Assembly: GCA_032207245.1 (NCBI GenBank)
Contig: CM063508.1
Span: 118,396,083 to 118,460,082 of the forward strand
Origin: Pardosa pseudoannulata
Lineage: Eukaryota > Arthropoda > Arachnida > Araneae > Lycosidae
Reading direction: 5' to 3'
Length of the DNA: 64,000 nt
In this document: positions 12,899 to 27,681 of the stretch, one piece after another
Layout of the letters: every line of letters starts with the position of its first letter
How positions within the stretch are numbered: the stretch's first letter is position 1
Made by a program: the position numbers and the translations under genes
Notes under the pieces: model-generated
What the model saw: the letters and a program-made list of their open reading frames with translations, nothing else
Database searches by the model: none
What the model was told of the DNA's origin: nothing

Positions 12899-14160
12899 GA
12901 ACATTTAAAAGACTGCCCACAGATTTAAAAAATGTATTTTTGACTATTTTGAGGCACAAAAATGTGCCATGAGACGATATCGGGTGTGCTAAGGCACATT
13001 TTTCCCCTAAAATAATAAAATTTCAATAATTTTCTTTATAATGTATAAATTACATTATGAAGATACAGAAGTATAGAAGCAAAAATAATTAAAGACTAAA
13101 AAACATATTCAACTCATTTTCTAATTATATATGACAAGTGAATACGTTTTAAGGGTATTTGGTATCCTCGTTTTGAGAAAATTTTTGATTTTTAAATTAT
13201 TACGCTTAAAATGTTCTATGGTACATCTAGTACATTGTGTCAGAACTATAAAACGATATAATAACAAGAAATGTATAAAAAAATCTCTTTTATCGTTATC
13301 GTGTCCCTTTAAATGATTTTTTACAATGCCTTTATTATTTCATTTGCCTTAATGAGTTTTAAAATGACTTTAAAAGAAGATAATACAAACTACAAACGGG
13401 GTCATTTGAAAGAATTACGTGTGCTGCTGGCTGCATTTAAAATAAGGTTATATGAATATAAGAAATAGTGACATTAATGTTCTATAAGTTTCAACCAATA
13501 ATATTAAATTTAGTTATTTATGCATTTATAACACACAAAATACTCACAAAATTATTTTAAGTCAGTATAAAATATGATAATGATGCAAATATACATTTTA
13601 TAATTCTGTTTCGCTTATGCTTATAAAAAATGTCAATAATTACAAAATAATGAGCTGCAAAAAATGGCTGCTATAAGTATAAGGTATTCTATGCATATAA
13701 AATTTTAACATCTCAATTAACTTTTCATATTTATTTTCATTTGAAATCTTTAAATTGATTTATCTGAGTCTGAGTTTTTTGTACACATAGCTATATTCAA
13801 AAACCTAAAACTGAAACCAAGATGAATAAAATGACTTGATTCGTTTTGTACATATTAAAAAATGCTTAAGATAACTAGGAATGTATTTTACATAAAATTG
13901 GATAGAAAATCTTTTTAATTTAAAATTATAGAAGAATTAATGTTTTTTAAGCATTTTTTTACACATACATTCCGTTTTATTCTTTTCTCAACCAATCATT
14001 TAATTGAAAATTCAATCCCTAATGTTATTTCGAATAGTGTTGTGAGTCTAACAAAAGTAATGGTGGTAAAATATTAAAATTTGAATAAAAAGTTAACCTT
14101 TTTAGAATTTCTCAATTTTTTAATTAAAATTTTTTTAATTCTACTCAAGGAAGTTTTTTT
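12899..14160. other. AT-rich non-coding DNA with a small foldback
   Basis: Near 13852-13976 an AAAAAATGCTTAA end faces TTAAGCATTTTTTT, as in a small MITE. An aaaatgtgcc/ggcacatttt pair lies near 12958-13001. No gene was seen. Confidence 0.4.
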
Positions 14161-14394
14161 TATAGTTCCTCAAATATCCATATATATATAATAATATCCT
14201 CCTAGGATATATATAGTAAATATATGTTTTTAATATGCATACAATCTTAAATTTAAAAAATATATACAATGCCTATATATATAAAGAGCATTATATATAC
14301 TATATATACATTTTATACGGTGAACTTCGGGTAGCGCTTTCTAATCTATATATAAATATAAAACGTATTTATCAAGAAAGCCCAAATGTCTCGA

Positions 14395-15720
<1,326 letters not shown>

Positions 15721-16164
15721 ATTACCGAATCATGGATCAAATTTAAAAATTCTAGATTTAAAAAAATAGAGAAAATTTTCATCAATTTAGCTTGTTGATC
15801 TCATTTTAAAAAATTATTTAAAATATAATAATTTTGATGATGTTTGAATTCTAAATTTGTTATGATTCTTTATAATTAAATTGAAGAATTTTATTGATTG
15901 CATAAAATTAAAAACATATCTCTAAAGAAAAACATTATAAAGAAAAATATATATCTCTAAAGAAAAAATATTCTGTGACTAGAATGTTTTTATTTAGAGA
16001 TGTGTTTTTAAGAATACTGAACCTTATCAAATGAAGAATTTAAACATCGTCAAAATTATAAACTATCAAATATTTTTTCTAAATAAGATCGACAAACTAA
16101 ATTGATGAAAATTTTCTTTAATATAAAAAACTAGAGTTTTAAATCTACTCCATGATTCGGTAAT
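15721..16164. repeat. Long imperfect inverted repeat (foldback)
   Basis: The left arm begins attaccgaatcatgga and the right arm ends with its complement tccatgattcggtaat. Inner parts, gaaaattttcatcaattta and its complement, also match, with arms of about 200 bp. It would form a long hairpin if transcribed. Confidence 0.75.
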
Positions 16165-16839
16165 TTTTTTAGAAAACTGTTTGTACTATGTCACCTTAAC
16201 ATTCGTATGGTTTTGATACAATGAAGAATTAAAAACAGTGAAATATTCCATGATTAGTTTTTTTTCTGCATACAATGTTTGTAAACAGTGAAAATACTTT
16301 TACAGTTAAAGTAATAAATATTTCAGGTTTAAATTTTCTCTGTTGAAAAGTAACATCAGGTCAATTGTAATTATATTAAATGTTAACATACGGTACTTTT
16401 AAACAAAATAAAATCATTAAAGAAATGTAAGGGTATAAATATTTACTATATGTTACAGCGTATGGAAGCTATGTATTTTTTATTATCAAACGAAAAATAT
16501 TAATCCTTATTAGGATTAATTTGTGTTTGAAATGAACAAAATATTAACAGAATTACTACAAATACTAGCTTGGTTTCCATTATTAGGATGATTAATGTAA
16601 TTAACAATGTATTTCATACCCAGATAAATTTATTCTAATTTCATATTTTATATGAATTACGAAAATTTCTGAACGGAATGAAACCGTATAATATTATGAT
16701 ACTTTCGTTTAACATTTGTAAAATTTTAATACAACGAAAAATTAAACAGTGCAAGACTAAGTAATCAGTCTTTCCCTGCATTAAATGTCTGCAGACAGGG
16801 AAAATACATTTACATATAATTAGGAATATGATATAAATT

Positions 16840-16998
16840 ATTTATATATATATATATTTATATATATATATATATAATATATATATATAATATATAAATA
16901 TATATTTTTATATATATATATATATATATATAATTTTATTTTATAAATATATTATATATATTATATATTTATATATATATTATATATAATATATATAA

Positions 16999-17029
<31 letters not shown>

Positions 17030-17138
17030 TATAAATATATATACATATATATTTATAATATATATACATATATATATATATATACATATATATACATACA
17101 TATATATATATATATACATATATATATTTTATAAACAC

Positions 17139-17172
<34 letters not shown>

Positions 17173-17238
17173 ATATTTTATATTATATATATATAAAGAT
17201 ATATATATATATATATAATTTATATATATATATATATG
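16840..17238. repeat. Complex TA-rich low-complexity tract
   Basis: About 400 bp of TA runs broken by TTTATA, TACATA and AATATA variants. There is no coding content. Confidence 0.95.
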
Positions 17239-17352
17239 TTAAATTGGGTTGTGACTATGTACTTTTTTATTATTAAAGTAACATCCATTGTACCTTAGTT
17301 AGGATTGTCACTTTTTTATAATCGAAATGCTTAGTACGCCGATGATATAACA

Positions 17353-17515
17353 GGGCTGGAGTATGGCTAGATAGGTAAAGCACTTCTTTTCGGCAGAGGA
17401 ATCAATGGGTTCGAATTCTATTTTTGGAATGGATATTCGTAACCATTTGGAATCCGGTTTAAGGAGTAGATCCTCGCCGATAATTACCCTACGTTTTCGA
17501 AATATTAACTATACT
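17353..17515 (+). repeat. tRNA-derived SINE-like repeat
   Basis: An A-box-like TGGCTAGATAGG and a B-box-like GGTTCGAATTC are followed by attcgtaaccatttggaat and a tail like other copies in this window (23.5, 32.3, 32.4 and 62 kb). Confidence 0.65.
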
Positions 17516-19890
17516 GCTTTAAAGGAAACAAAATTACAATTCTGTAAACAGGCATAGTAATTTGCTTTTCATTTACAATAGATTCTCCTAAAATTTTCAT
17601 ACTTAGAAAGTTTATAATTTACAAGCTGTGAAAAAATTGTTAGTAAAGAATATTCATAAAATGAATTAGTATATATACTTACGATTTTTAACGTTTGAAA
17701 TTTCTAAAGAAAAAACATAAAATGTGGCACTTGCTCTGAGTTTTCAAGTAAACATTTTAAATTGTTCTAATAATGTACTATATTATGTAGTGGATTGTAA
17801 CTAGTTCTTTTTATTATTAAATTAATATACATTGAGACCTAGCTTGAATTATCACTACTTTATTATTGAAATGCATAGCACAGAGAGAGTGTAACAACGT
17901 ATCACAATTTGGTTTTTAATTGCAAATTGTCCTTCTACAGTCTTCAGACTTATATTACCCAATTTATTACAAAATCCTTTAAAAATAATTAGGAAAACAG
18001 ATTAAAAATGAGTTTATACGAATATTTTCAATTTATAAAGCTGAATATTTTTAACTAAAATAAATTTGATGTGACATTACTCTGCACTTTTAAATAAACA
18101 TTTGAATTTGAAGAAAGATTTTTCGGGTTCTAAATATAATAAAAGTTGGTGTTCCCACTAAAATAAACACCCTTTACAAAATAATAAAGCCTAGGCTTAC
18201 CAAACCCTTTTACAGATCTGAATGGTTTATATACTTTCTAAGCCTAAGCAGCATACTTTTTCGAATTTCTAAAATACTTTCTATAAAGTATCCGGATGGA
18301 GTAGAGCATTTTTTTACAAGGAAAAACATTAAAGAAATTTCTTATGTACTTTTCAAATTGATATTATTAGTGAAAATAAAGATATCAGATAAATATTGGC
18401 TGAATTTTTACCTTGTACTAGAAAAATAATTGTTGAAAATAGTGTAAAGATAATTTTCAATACTAATTTTTTTCCTTCAATCTTCCAGTCCTTTCATCAA
18501 GAGCCAAATTTCAAAAGATCTTTTAGTAAATTAATTAGCTACATCGTAATAGAAACTTGCATTCCGATATACCGTTTCTGGTTTCTGCCATTATGGCTCT
18601 ACGTCGATACTAAGCAGTTCTAAATGAAAAACAACTAAAACAGCAACTCTACTTATTTTTTTTATTCAAACCACTCTCTAAATAAGCCCGTCACAAATAA
18701 GAACAAACTATGAAATTTTCAGTGAAATCGGGTGTGTGTGGTTTTTGGTCTATAACTAACACACGTTGCTTTTTATTTTTTATAAATTAAGAGTTCATGT
18801 TATAAATAATTTGAGTTTTTTGAGGGGGGATTACTGGTTAAATTATCAGCATATATCTAAATAAATTAGCCTTGTTTTTAATATTTTTTCTGAAAGCACT
18901 TTCATTTCTAGAAAACTGATACTCTCCTAAATTTTCTTTTGAATAGTCATAAAAGAAACAATAAGAAATAGAAAAAACTCTGATTAAAAAAGAATTTACA
19001 CAGCCATAACTTTCAATTATAAAGTCGGCTGTTACGGGTTTATAAAAGACTACTGAGTTATTATTGATTTCCAGGTGAATCAGAGGTGTGACAAGTTCTT
19101 TGCCCTTGTTAGTTGCAAGGGAAATGATTACAACAGACAAAGAGAGTAACTGAGGTTGTTCGTAGTCATTCCCTCATAACATGTTCTATTATTATCCATT
19201 CTGAGTCACACAATTTTTACTGTTGCCATTTTGGAGTTATTTATAATATATTGAGATTTTATCTTGGCCTTAAAAGTGTTTGGACTCATATTTAGAGTGA
19301 AAAACATCATTGAAAGTGTAAGAGGCTTTGTTACCGAAGACAGCCAAACTGTTTGTTCAGCCCTTTTAGTACTGTTTCTATGGAAACGTTTAGATTTTCA
19401 CAGCACTAAAATGTATTTTAAGATATATGGTTAACTAAAATTTGCTGCTGGCATATCACTGAAATGTCTTTCAGTTGCAACCATTTTTCAATTATCCAAA
19501 AAGCTTTTTAGACTGCAGTAATATTTTAAGCATAAATCCTGGTTTAAAGCTAATTTCCACTGGAATATTAAGCACATTGAATTTAAAATATCTAAACTAA
19601 GAGATATTCTGAGATTTCAGTTAACTTCGACATCATTTTCGACAAAGACTATCATTTCTTTGCGAAACTTCCTTTGGGAATTTTTTTTGTCCTTAATTCG
19701 CCTATCAGAAATCATAAATTGCATATTTTTCTATTCCGTGTATCTTTAAACCTATTTATTTTCTAATTAAAATAAAAATATTATATTATCTAAGCTAGAA
19801 AAATTCTGTTGTAATTCTATTTTGTTTATGCAAGTAATGAAGATTCAAGAACCAAACGATATTAGCTTAAAAAATGAGATCAATCGTTAT
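17516..19890. other. Non-coding DNA with unrecognised ORFs
   Basis: A 75-codon plus frame (18396-18623) and a 100-codon minus frame (18838-19140, starting MSVVIISLATNKGK) show no motif I recognise. Neither has evident splice or domain support. Confidence 0.3.
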
Positions 19891-20105
19891 ATAGGGTGCG
19901 GACTGCAATCAAAAATGGAAATGCACAACTATATATTACAACAGTCCTTAATTCTTCAGAACTTTAGTATTTAACAGCTAATCGTTTTTGAGTTAAGCTC
20001 AACAGCTTTAATATATGTTACATTGAAATTTCACGTTATTTGAACTACTCGTTGCAATCAAAAAGGTTGGCACACAACTAAATGTTACAGCAGTTCTAAA
20101 TACAA
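19891..20105 (+). repeat. LINE/RTE-like 3' tail fragment
   Basis: It contains ctgcaatcaaaaatgg, gcacaactatatattacaac and ctaatcgtttttgagtta. The segment near 50.6 kb has the same order of words, so this is a degenerate interspersed repeat. The class is inferred. Confidence 0.35.
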
Positions 20106-20329
20106 AAATATGAAAATGAAACACAAATCGAATATTTTAAAAGAATAGATAAAAATCGCAACCATTTTAAAAAGTTAAACGAAATCTATAATACATTAAA
20201 TACAAACTACTCCTTTTAAATTCTGACGAAAGCGAAAATAAAAATAAATATAAAAATTTAAAATTAATTAATAACAATCGTATAATTTTGAAATTAATAA
20301 CCTTTAAAAAACTTTCCTCACCCACCTAG

Positions 20330-22585
20330 GCTTTAGAATCTATACACCGTTGAGTTGAATGTGCGTGTGGGTTATTTTAGTCCCAAATACAAAATGTATC
20401 AGTCTACGGTTATATCGTTTTGAATTCTGCTATATATATTCTTACGAGTTCCGAAACAGCCCACCGCTGTCCTCTATCACTGCGGTCCACCAAATCGATC
20501 TCCTACCTCTAGTTTCTCCAAAATATCGCCATCTCACCTTTGTCCCGTCCGTTTTTTAAACTCGATTCGAAGAGTTCTTAAAGCCCTTCCATAGTTGATT
20601 TGCCGGGCTAATGCAAAGGTGGGTTTCAGTTCCATCCCATTCCTTCTAAATGTTCCAGTAATTGACGTCTTCTCTACTAGGTCCATCCTTCGGAGATTTT
20701 GCCGTCCGCAATATTAGAGGGGTTTAAAACTTTTGAACTCTTACTGTATAAGTTTGAGCGACAAGAAGTCTGGAAGAGATGCCGTGTCGAATCGGCCTTT
20801 TCACACTTCATCAGTAACTGCCCGTTACCTCTTTTTTCCTGCTTAGCCCTCGTGTTGCAAAAAGTAGACCGTAGCACTCCAAAACCAAACCAAACCTCTT
20901 TGTTGCTGCAGTGGAAATGGCAGGGGCTGTCCTACCTTCTGTAGATAAGTGCATTGAGTGACCGGAGGTGCATGGGGCACAAGTATCGTGTTTACAACAT
21001 GTAAACACATTACAGCAAAGGGAAGCTTTATAACTATTTGTCGGGATTTCAGTCGAGGTACCAAACAAAAAAGTAAATTTATAAGCGAGCTAAAAAAAAG
21101 CATAAAATGGCGACCAAAATAAGACATTTTTAATTAATAGTAGATACTCAAAAATTTGGTAAATTGTTTATTGAACTGCCGTCTCATCTGTGAAAGAAAA
21201 TTCGTTCCTAGGAACAAAAATTCTGCAAACTATTTTTAGCTGTCCCTAAAAAGGGAAGCTAGGCATAATGGTTTAAATGAAAAAAATAGTAATAAATATT
21301 TAAAAAAACATAACTATAACCAAAGAAAAAATTAACAGCCAGAAAGATGCTTAATTACCAGTATTGTACTTTTATATCTTTTTTCAAATCTTTTTTTAAC
21401 CGACGTGTTATATCCATAACTATAACCAAACGCAAAAAATATATATGATAACGATAATGATTTTTATTATCCTTATCTCTGACAGCTAGCTGAATTGGAC
21501 GCAGTTCCGTACAATTTAATTTTTATCACTTTTCTGACTGTTTAAACTTTCGCACAGAAATGGACCGATCGCTCTGAACTTCTAACAGAAGATACCAAAG
21601 TGTAAAAAGCGAAAACAAAAGCTAAATGCTGCAACTTTTCTCCCCAATTCCACACAAACAATTATTCGTTGTATGGGGGATTTAGTTTTCCGATAAATTC
21701 GGGAAACAGGCCTGCAAAACCCCCAACAAAGGGTTTACGTCAGATAAAGCGGCGGGCAAATAACTTCCACTTCCGGCACGGTCGCCGCTTCCGGAATCTT
21801 TCGGCTCGTAATACTGTGTTTCTGATATCTATGAGCGATAAAAGAGTTTTAATTATGATTTCGGTAATGCCTGGAGTAACGCGCCACTTTCAAGGTATAA
21901 AGCTTTAGATTGCGAATTAAAACTTTTTGAATATTGAATAACAGATAAAGATGGCGAGAGGGGAGCGAAAAAGAACGAATATTCGCTAATCTTTTAATCA
22001 ATAACAGATAATTTGAATCATTCATTTGGATTATAATTTTACGGCGAGTTTTCGTGAAATATAACAATTAACAATCCAGCTGTTTACAGTTAACTGTAAC
22101 TGACACCCAAATGTGCATTAATGGAGTTTGTACTCTATGCTACCGTTAACATCTTATGAAAACTGCTGCAGGATTTACAAATGTGTGAATCGTTTTAAGC
22201 AAGAAAATAACTTTAAAAAAATGTAATCTTCAAATAGAATAAAGGAGTTAAATAAACTTTACCACTCAGTAGTGGTGTTTTAGTTTAGAAAGTATAAATA
22301 AAATTTACATTTTACCTGGATTAGTAGGAAGTTGAGACTTAGTCCCTAATCAGTGGAACGACTAGGCTTATTGATTACCTTGCATTTAGTTTTAGTCATA
22401 AATTACTGTACCGGATAGATCTACATTGTATATTAAAATTCTATTGTAAAAATTATTCTTCTTACTGGAAAAAGTCACCACTTTTTTACATATAGATATT
22501 TATCCCTGATTTTCCATGTAAGAATTTTTTACTCTTAAAAGGTTTTACTTCCTTAATCCATTGGAAAAGTTCTTAAGCGGGTTCC

Positions 22586-22586
<1 letters not shown>
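20330..22586. other. Less AT-biased stretch without a recognised gene
   Basis: Composition is more balanced at 20.35-21.1 and 21.5-21.9 kb. Open frames of 66-94 codons occur in several overlapping registers, which argues against any one being real. A SINE tail (tagaccgtagcactccaaaa) lies near 20866. The rest may be an old, unrecognised retroelement. Confidence 0.3.

Positions 22587-22645
<59 letters not shown>
22587..22645. repeat. (TA)n microsatellite
   Basis: An uninterrupted TA run of about 59 bp, followed directly by cctggtggtcataatt. Confidence 0.95.
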
Positions 22646-22648
<3 letters not shown>

Positions 22649-23250
22649 GGTGGTCATAATTAAACTGACAGGGCTCACAGTGTTCTGTAGCTTGATCTAT
22701 TTGCGAGAATGATGCCACATTTTGTAGGAAGATTAAACAAGACGGGGGACGAAGAATTTCACGGAAAAACAAATTAGTTCCAAAAGTCACAGCTAGGGGA
22801 ATATTTGGCGCTGTGTAATAGAAAATAGAGTGTTAACAAATGCAAATCAATACGGAAATTACCTTTTATTTTGCATTCAAATGAGGTTCAATGTGGCTGC
22901 CGTTGTTGTGGACCACATATTGCATTCTGTGCAATAAAATATTGCATTCTGTGCAAAAGAAAATAAAAGATAAACCCCTACCTCTTAACTTTCTTCTCTT
23001 TCTCAATACTATTTCGAAAGTAAACGAAAATGTTCGTATCCCAATTTTGTTGAAACAAAAGTATTATCTCGACCTTCCAAATTGTCCTGTAAAACTTTCT
23101 CCGGTAGTCCGTCTAGTGCAACGACTGTCATTAGTCGCTTGGTCTTTTCGCCCCTCCCAAATGACGTCATCCCCAAGAACAGCAGATGTCCCCAGTCCCC
23201 CTTTATGGCAATAACAGGAACTGGCACTTTCAGAGAAAAATATTTTTATA
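22646..23250. other. Unrecognised sequence, possible old element
   Basis: A minus-strand open frame (23009-23227) reads VPVPVIAIKGDWGHLLF and LMTVVALDGLPEKV. It has balanced composition but no ATG and no family I can name. A palindromic TGACGTCA (CRE-like) lies at 23163-23170. Confidence 0.25.
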
Positions 23251-23466
23251 CAGTACTGTAATAGAATTTTATTGCACTTTTATTTCGCTTTTATTTTTAT
23301 TTTCATCGCTGTTTTAGCATCATTATTGTATACATGATCCTTAAAATTCTTTAAAAATTCATCTGTTTCAATCATGACCGATCGAATAACATCTCGGATA
23401 AGATGTTGTGTCTACATGATTGTGTGTGTCTATAGTAATTGGCGCCGGCACTTCCAATAATAATCA

Positions 23467-23645
23467 AGCCGAGCGATGGCCGAATGGGTAGGGAGCAGCT
23501 CTACCCATTCGAGAGTTCACCGTTTCGAATCTCACTACAGGCATAGATGTGTTAAGTCGTTTGGAATTGGCTTTAAGCAATAGGTTCCGGTGCCACTAGC
23601 CCCCGGAGTTTTAAACAGTAAACCGTAGTTCCAAACCATTCAATG
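23467..23645 (+). repeat. tRNA-derived SINE-like repeat
   Basis: It opens gccgagcgatggccgaatgg (A box) with B-box GTTTCGAATCTC, then tttggaattggctttaagca and a tail agcccccggagttttaaaca. It matches the minus-strand copy at 61.9-62.1 kb. Confidence 0.75.
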
Positions 23646-23965
23646 GAATCAAACCGAGAGCGGGAATACTTCACTCATGCTCTGTGACATTTTGTAAGTC
23701 ACATGATTGACTCTACCATTGCGTATAGGCTATGAATAATTTTCTATGTGGTTTTATCAAGTGCTAACAGATGCTTTGATGTATAGAATTTTCTCCGATC
23801 TATTACATTAACTCCAAACCATTCAATGGAATCAAAACGAGAGCTTGACTACTTCGCTCATGCTCTCTGTAGCATTTTGCAAGTCACATGATTCATTCGA
23901 CCACTGCGTATAGTTTATGCGTAACTTTCACTGTGGATTATCAGGTGCTAACAGACGCTTATATT
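23628..23965 (+). repeat. Local tandem duplication (~185-bp period)
   Basis: The segment tccaaaccattcaatggaat through aagtcacatgatt and gtgctaacaga occurs from about 23630 and again from about 23813, with moderate divergence. Confidence 0.8.
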
Positions 23966-24004
23966 TAACAAATATTTAACCTATATTTAACAAATATATG
24001 TTTG

Positions 24005-24052
24005 GGCAAACTAACAAAATATTTTTTATAAGATATATTTTGTTAGTTTGCC
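24005..24052. repeat. Perfect 18-bp inverted repeat
   Basis: GGCAAACTAACAAAATAT at 24005-24022 pairs with 24035-24052 over a 12-nt loop. Flanks are AT-rich; no function is assigned. Confidence 0.85.
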
Positions 24053-24477
24053 AAAACATTTTGTATAGAATACTTTTATATTCCTAAATCTTTCTTCCCT
24101 TAAATATTTTCAGATATAGATAACTAAAACTAGACGTCGAAATACTATTGATTAACGTTAATATTCTTGTTACAATTCCACAAAACCATGAACTGCTCAA
24201 TTTTCGTTTATACACAGGACCCAATCTCCTTGTAAATCGGACTCCGAAATTAGTAATTATTATTTAATAACTAATAATTAATCTTTTTATGCATATACTT
24301 TTAAAAAATGTTAAGTTATAAAAAATATATTTTATATTCGTATTTTTTATACTTACATTTTAATTTTAGCGAGTTGATTTTATGAATATTTAATACATTT
24401 GTTGCAAATAATTTAATTAAATGTACAACTGAATATTGTATATATATTTAAATATTTGGATTTTACATAAATTACTA

Positions 24478-25235
24478 CAGTAGAACCTCTTTTTAACGAC
24501 CCATTGATACAACGACCCCTACGTTAGAACGACCATCTTAAAAAGTCCCAAATATTTTACCGTAGGAATAGTGTTCATTTTGAATCATTACAACGACCCC
24601 AAGCGCATTATTTTTCACCGCCAATTTTAGTCCTCAGAACTCATGAGCAAGTGGGCTATTTCAAAATTATTGTACTGTGATGCAACTTCAAGAAACCTAT
24701 TTTTCTCCCTTTGTGTTTGCTTAAAGGAGGGGAGGGGGCTTTACGAAAAGGATAGAACTAAATCTTCAATTATCTTTTGATGACTTTGTTGCTGTAGACG
24801 AAACTTTACAGTGCTACGGAGAAAATTTGAATAAGGACGATTTTATTGGCCGTATTACCGGAAATGAAGAAATCGGAGATTCCGAAGGAGAAGAAATCGT
24901 CCAAGCTTTTGAAAAAGTGAATGAAAAAGAAGCCTTCAATGCAATCAATGCCTTTCGTCAATATTTTGAAGGACAATTTAATTATGAAAATTTCCTTCAA
25001 AATCTAACGGATACGGAATCAGTGATAATGAAAAATACCCAAATGAACTTGAAACGGGCGTCAATCAAAGGCTTTTTTTCAAAAATTCAGTAATGGAAAT
25101 ACAAATAAATAGAAGTGTTCTCTAGGTATGTACTGCTCAACTTTCTTTGCTCAATTTTTTTATTATTTTTTCAATTCCTTACAACGACCATATGATGTTG
25201 ATCCCACGGGGAGTCGTTATACCGAGGTTCTACTG
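24478..25235 (+). mobile_element. pogo/Tigger-type element, internally deleted
   Basis: Ends CAGTAGAACCTC and GAGGTTCTACTG are perfect inverted repeats flanked by TA on both sides (24476-24477, 25236-25237), as in pogo/Tigger elements. The 758-bp copy holds only the C-terminal end of the transposase. Confidence 0.88.
24725..25093 (+). pseudogene. Tigger-like transposase C-terminal remnant
   Basis: The frame open from 24725 to the TAA at 25093 reads LSFDDFVAVDETLQC, then EAFNAINAFRQYFEGQ, and ends IKGFFSKIQ. This is the usual C-terminal pattern of pogo/Tigger (DDE_1) transposases and TIGD proteins. DNA-binding and catalytic parts are missing. Confidence 0.65.
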
Positions 25236-25501
25236 TATTCAGTGTATTATTGTCTTTGACATGAAGTCGCCCAAACCATAAAGCTATTATATGTATTTAG
25301 GCTGGGTCTAACCATAATCGGTTAGAGATAATAGATTATTAATTGCAAAATATTTCTATTGTGTTTTATCTACAATCATCTCTAATCCACTATAGCAAGA
25401 CATGACCTTAGTAACTTGTTTACTCTTTATGTTATTTTTCGGGTAAAATACTGGTTGACTGTTATTCAAATTTGCATTTACCCAACAACCAGTTTCAATA
25501 T

Positions 25502-25508
<7 letters not shown>

Positions 25509-25582
<74 letters not shown>
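25509..25582. repeat. (TA)n microsatellite
   Basis: A TA run that ends exactly where the Helitron-like sequence begins (tcccctatataataat). Confidence 0.9.
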
Positions 25583-25586
<4 letters not shown>

Positions 25587-26300
25587 CTATATAATAATAG
25601 CCTAAGTTATCTGTCCGTCCTCCAATTTATGAAGATTCTTGATAAATTAGGGCTAGCAAAATTCAAAACGAGTTCGAAATCCACCCTTTCCTTCCTTTTC
25701 GAGAGTTTAATGCCATTATTTCAAGCCTTATTTTCCTGGGTTAATAGCAGGCGATTAAATTTATCAATTTATCACATAATAAATAGATAAAAGTAACATT
25801 TCTTTCTACCATTATGACGTCATTCCTTTAACCATCTCATTTAATAATTTCTTATTTTAAATTATTTAAATATCGTCTGCATTATTTTCATACGCTTTAT
25901 CACTGAACTTAGATATTACGTAAATAATTTTCTTTTATATTTGGCTTAAATAATAAATTATGTACAGATGTGATAGTTTAAATTTAATCATCGATTACTT
26001 TTTGTTGCAATGAAAATTTTATCACCGGTATTAACAACAAATTCTTTTCATAAAAGTCTAGGAGTTTATTTCACGGAATAATAAATATCTAACTCTTAAG
26101 TTATGCATCTTTGAAAATTAAGAGGTTTGTTCTTTCTGTGTGTTTGTATTTTATACATAACCACACGGTTTGCAATCGATTCGCTAAATTTTGGACATTA
26201 TTCATATATACCACCAAATAATCACTATCAATATTAAAACTTCTGCTGTCTATCCTATCTCTTAATATGACAAGATAAATTAAAGTTGGCAACTAACACG
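25583..26300 (+). mobile_element. Helitron-like fragment
   Basis: It starts with TC after a TA run and continues ctgtccgtcctcc and gccattatttcaagc, then tatgacgtcattcctttaac. This follows, in order, the Helitron at 53846-54982. The 3' hairpin and CTAG end were not found, so the copy is truncated or diverged near 26.3 kb. Confidence 0.6.
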
Positions 26301-26439
26301 CGGTCAGTAAAGATAAAGAAATGATTGAGCATGTACCAGATAATTCTCAGCCAAAAAATCAACCATTTTTTTACCTGCTTCATAGGGTACTTTACAATTC
26401 TGGAAAATTAAAAATTTTACAGATGCCGTCATATGACGA

Positions 26440-27139
<700 letters not shown>

Positions 27140-27141
<2 letters not shown>

Positions 27142-27493
27142 GTAAAAATCTTTTTTTTTCAGTGATAATGATTCGTTACAGATTTCCAAATTTTTAATCC
27201 GGCAGGATAATTTTGACAGTCAGGAAGAAATTATATTAGTTGTAAACAGGTAGATTCAACTTTTCAAATTGAGATTTCGAATAAAATTTGAAACATGTAA
27301 ATTTTTTTACATCTTATATTCCTTCAATATTTTAAAAAAGTGAGTGAGCGGTCATGTCGAACGCTCATAATCCTAAGACTTTTTATTAAAAAAATAAATA
27401 TGGAGAAATTAATCGTGCAACAAAATTTTCTTCTCTTGAAATTACGACAGTTTCACGAGAACTTTAGTTCTCGTCTTTTGAAGAATAACTTTT
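27140..27493. other. Upstream region of TTC12-like gene
   Basis: An upstream 90-codon frame (27340-27612) runs into the leader of TTC12 and spans the X-box. It is Lys/Arg/Phe-rich with no recognised motif and is taken as 5' flank or UTR. Confidence 0.35.
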
Positions 27494-27507
27494 GTTGCCA
27501 TGGTTAC
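27494..27507 (+). promoter_or_regulatory. X-box-like RFX site upstream of TTC12
   Basis: GTTGCCATGGTTAC matches 13 of 14 positions of the X-box consensus RYYNYYATRRNRAC. It lies 108-121 bp before the TTC12-like ATG. RFX factors control ciliary genes through such sites in many animals, so the position suits a cilium gene. Function is inferred. Confidence 0.55.
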
Positions 27508-27614
27508 AAAAGAAACAGATATTTCGAGAGCCTTAAAAGAATCAGCATTATAGCTTTTATTAGAAGAAAAGAGAGGTTTTATCTCGTACGATTTTTCTGC
27601 ATTTCATATTGAAA

Positions 27615-27681
27615 ATGAATCGAAAAAGAGATGATAAACAAGATGAGTTTGAACTCTTCCTCTCTAAAGTAAAAGAAGTTG
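27615..27681 (+). CDS. TTC12: TTC12-like exon 1
   Basis: The ATG at 27615 is followed by 22 codons and one base, then donor gtaagt. The acidic/basic start leads into EFELFLSKVKEV, like the first helix of TTC12. This ATG is the only one in frame near the exon. Confidence 0.7.

Noticed and set aside
18838..19140. 100-codon minus frame as a gene
   Set aside because: No recognisable domain, no splice or start context, and it lies in AT-rich DNA where frames of this size can arise by chance.
20677..21127. Overlapping 66-94-codon frames on both strands
   Set aside because: Several overlapping registers are open together, and one includes a SINE tail.
27340..27612. 90-codon frame directly before the TTC12 ATG
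   Set aside because: It has no motif, overlaps the X-box and fits better as 5' flank or UTR.
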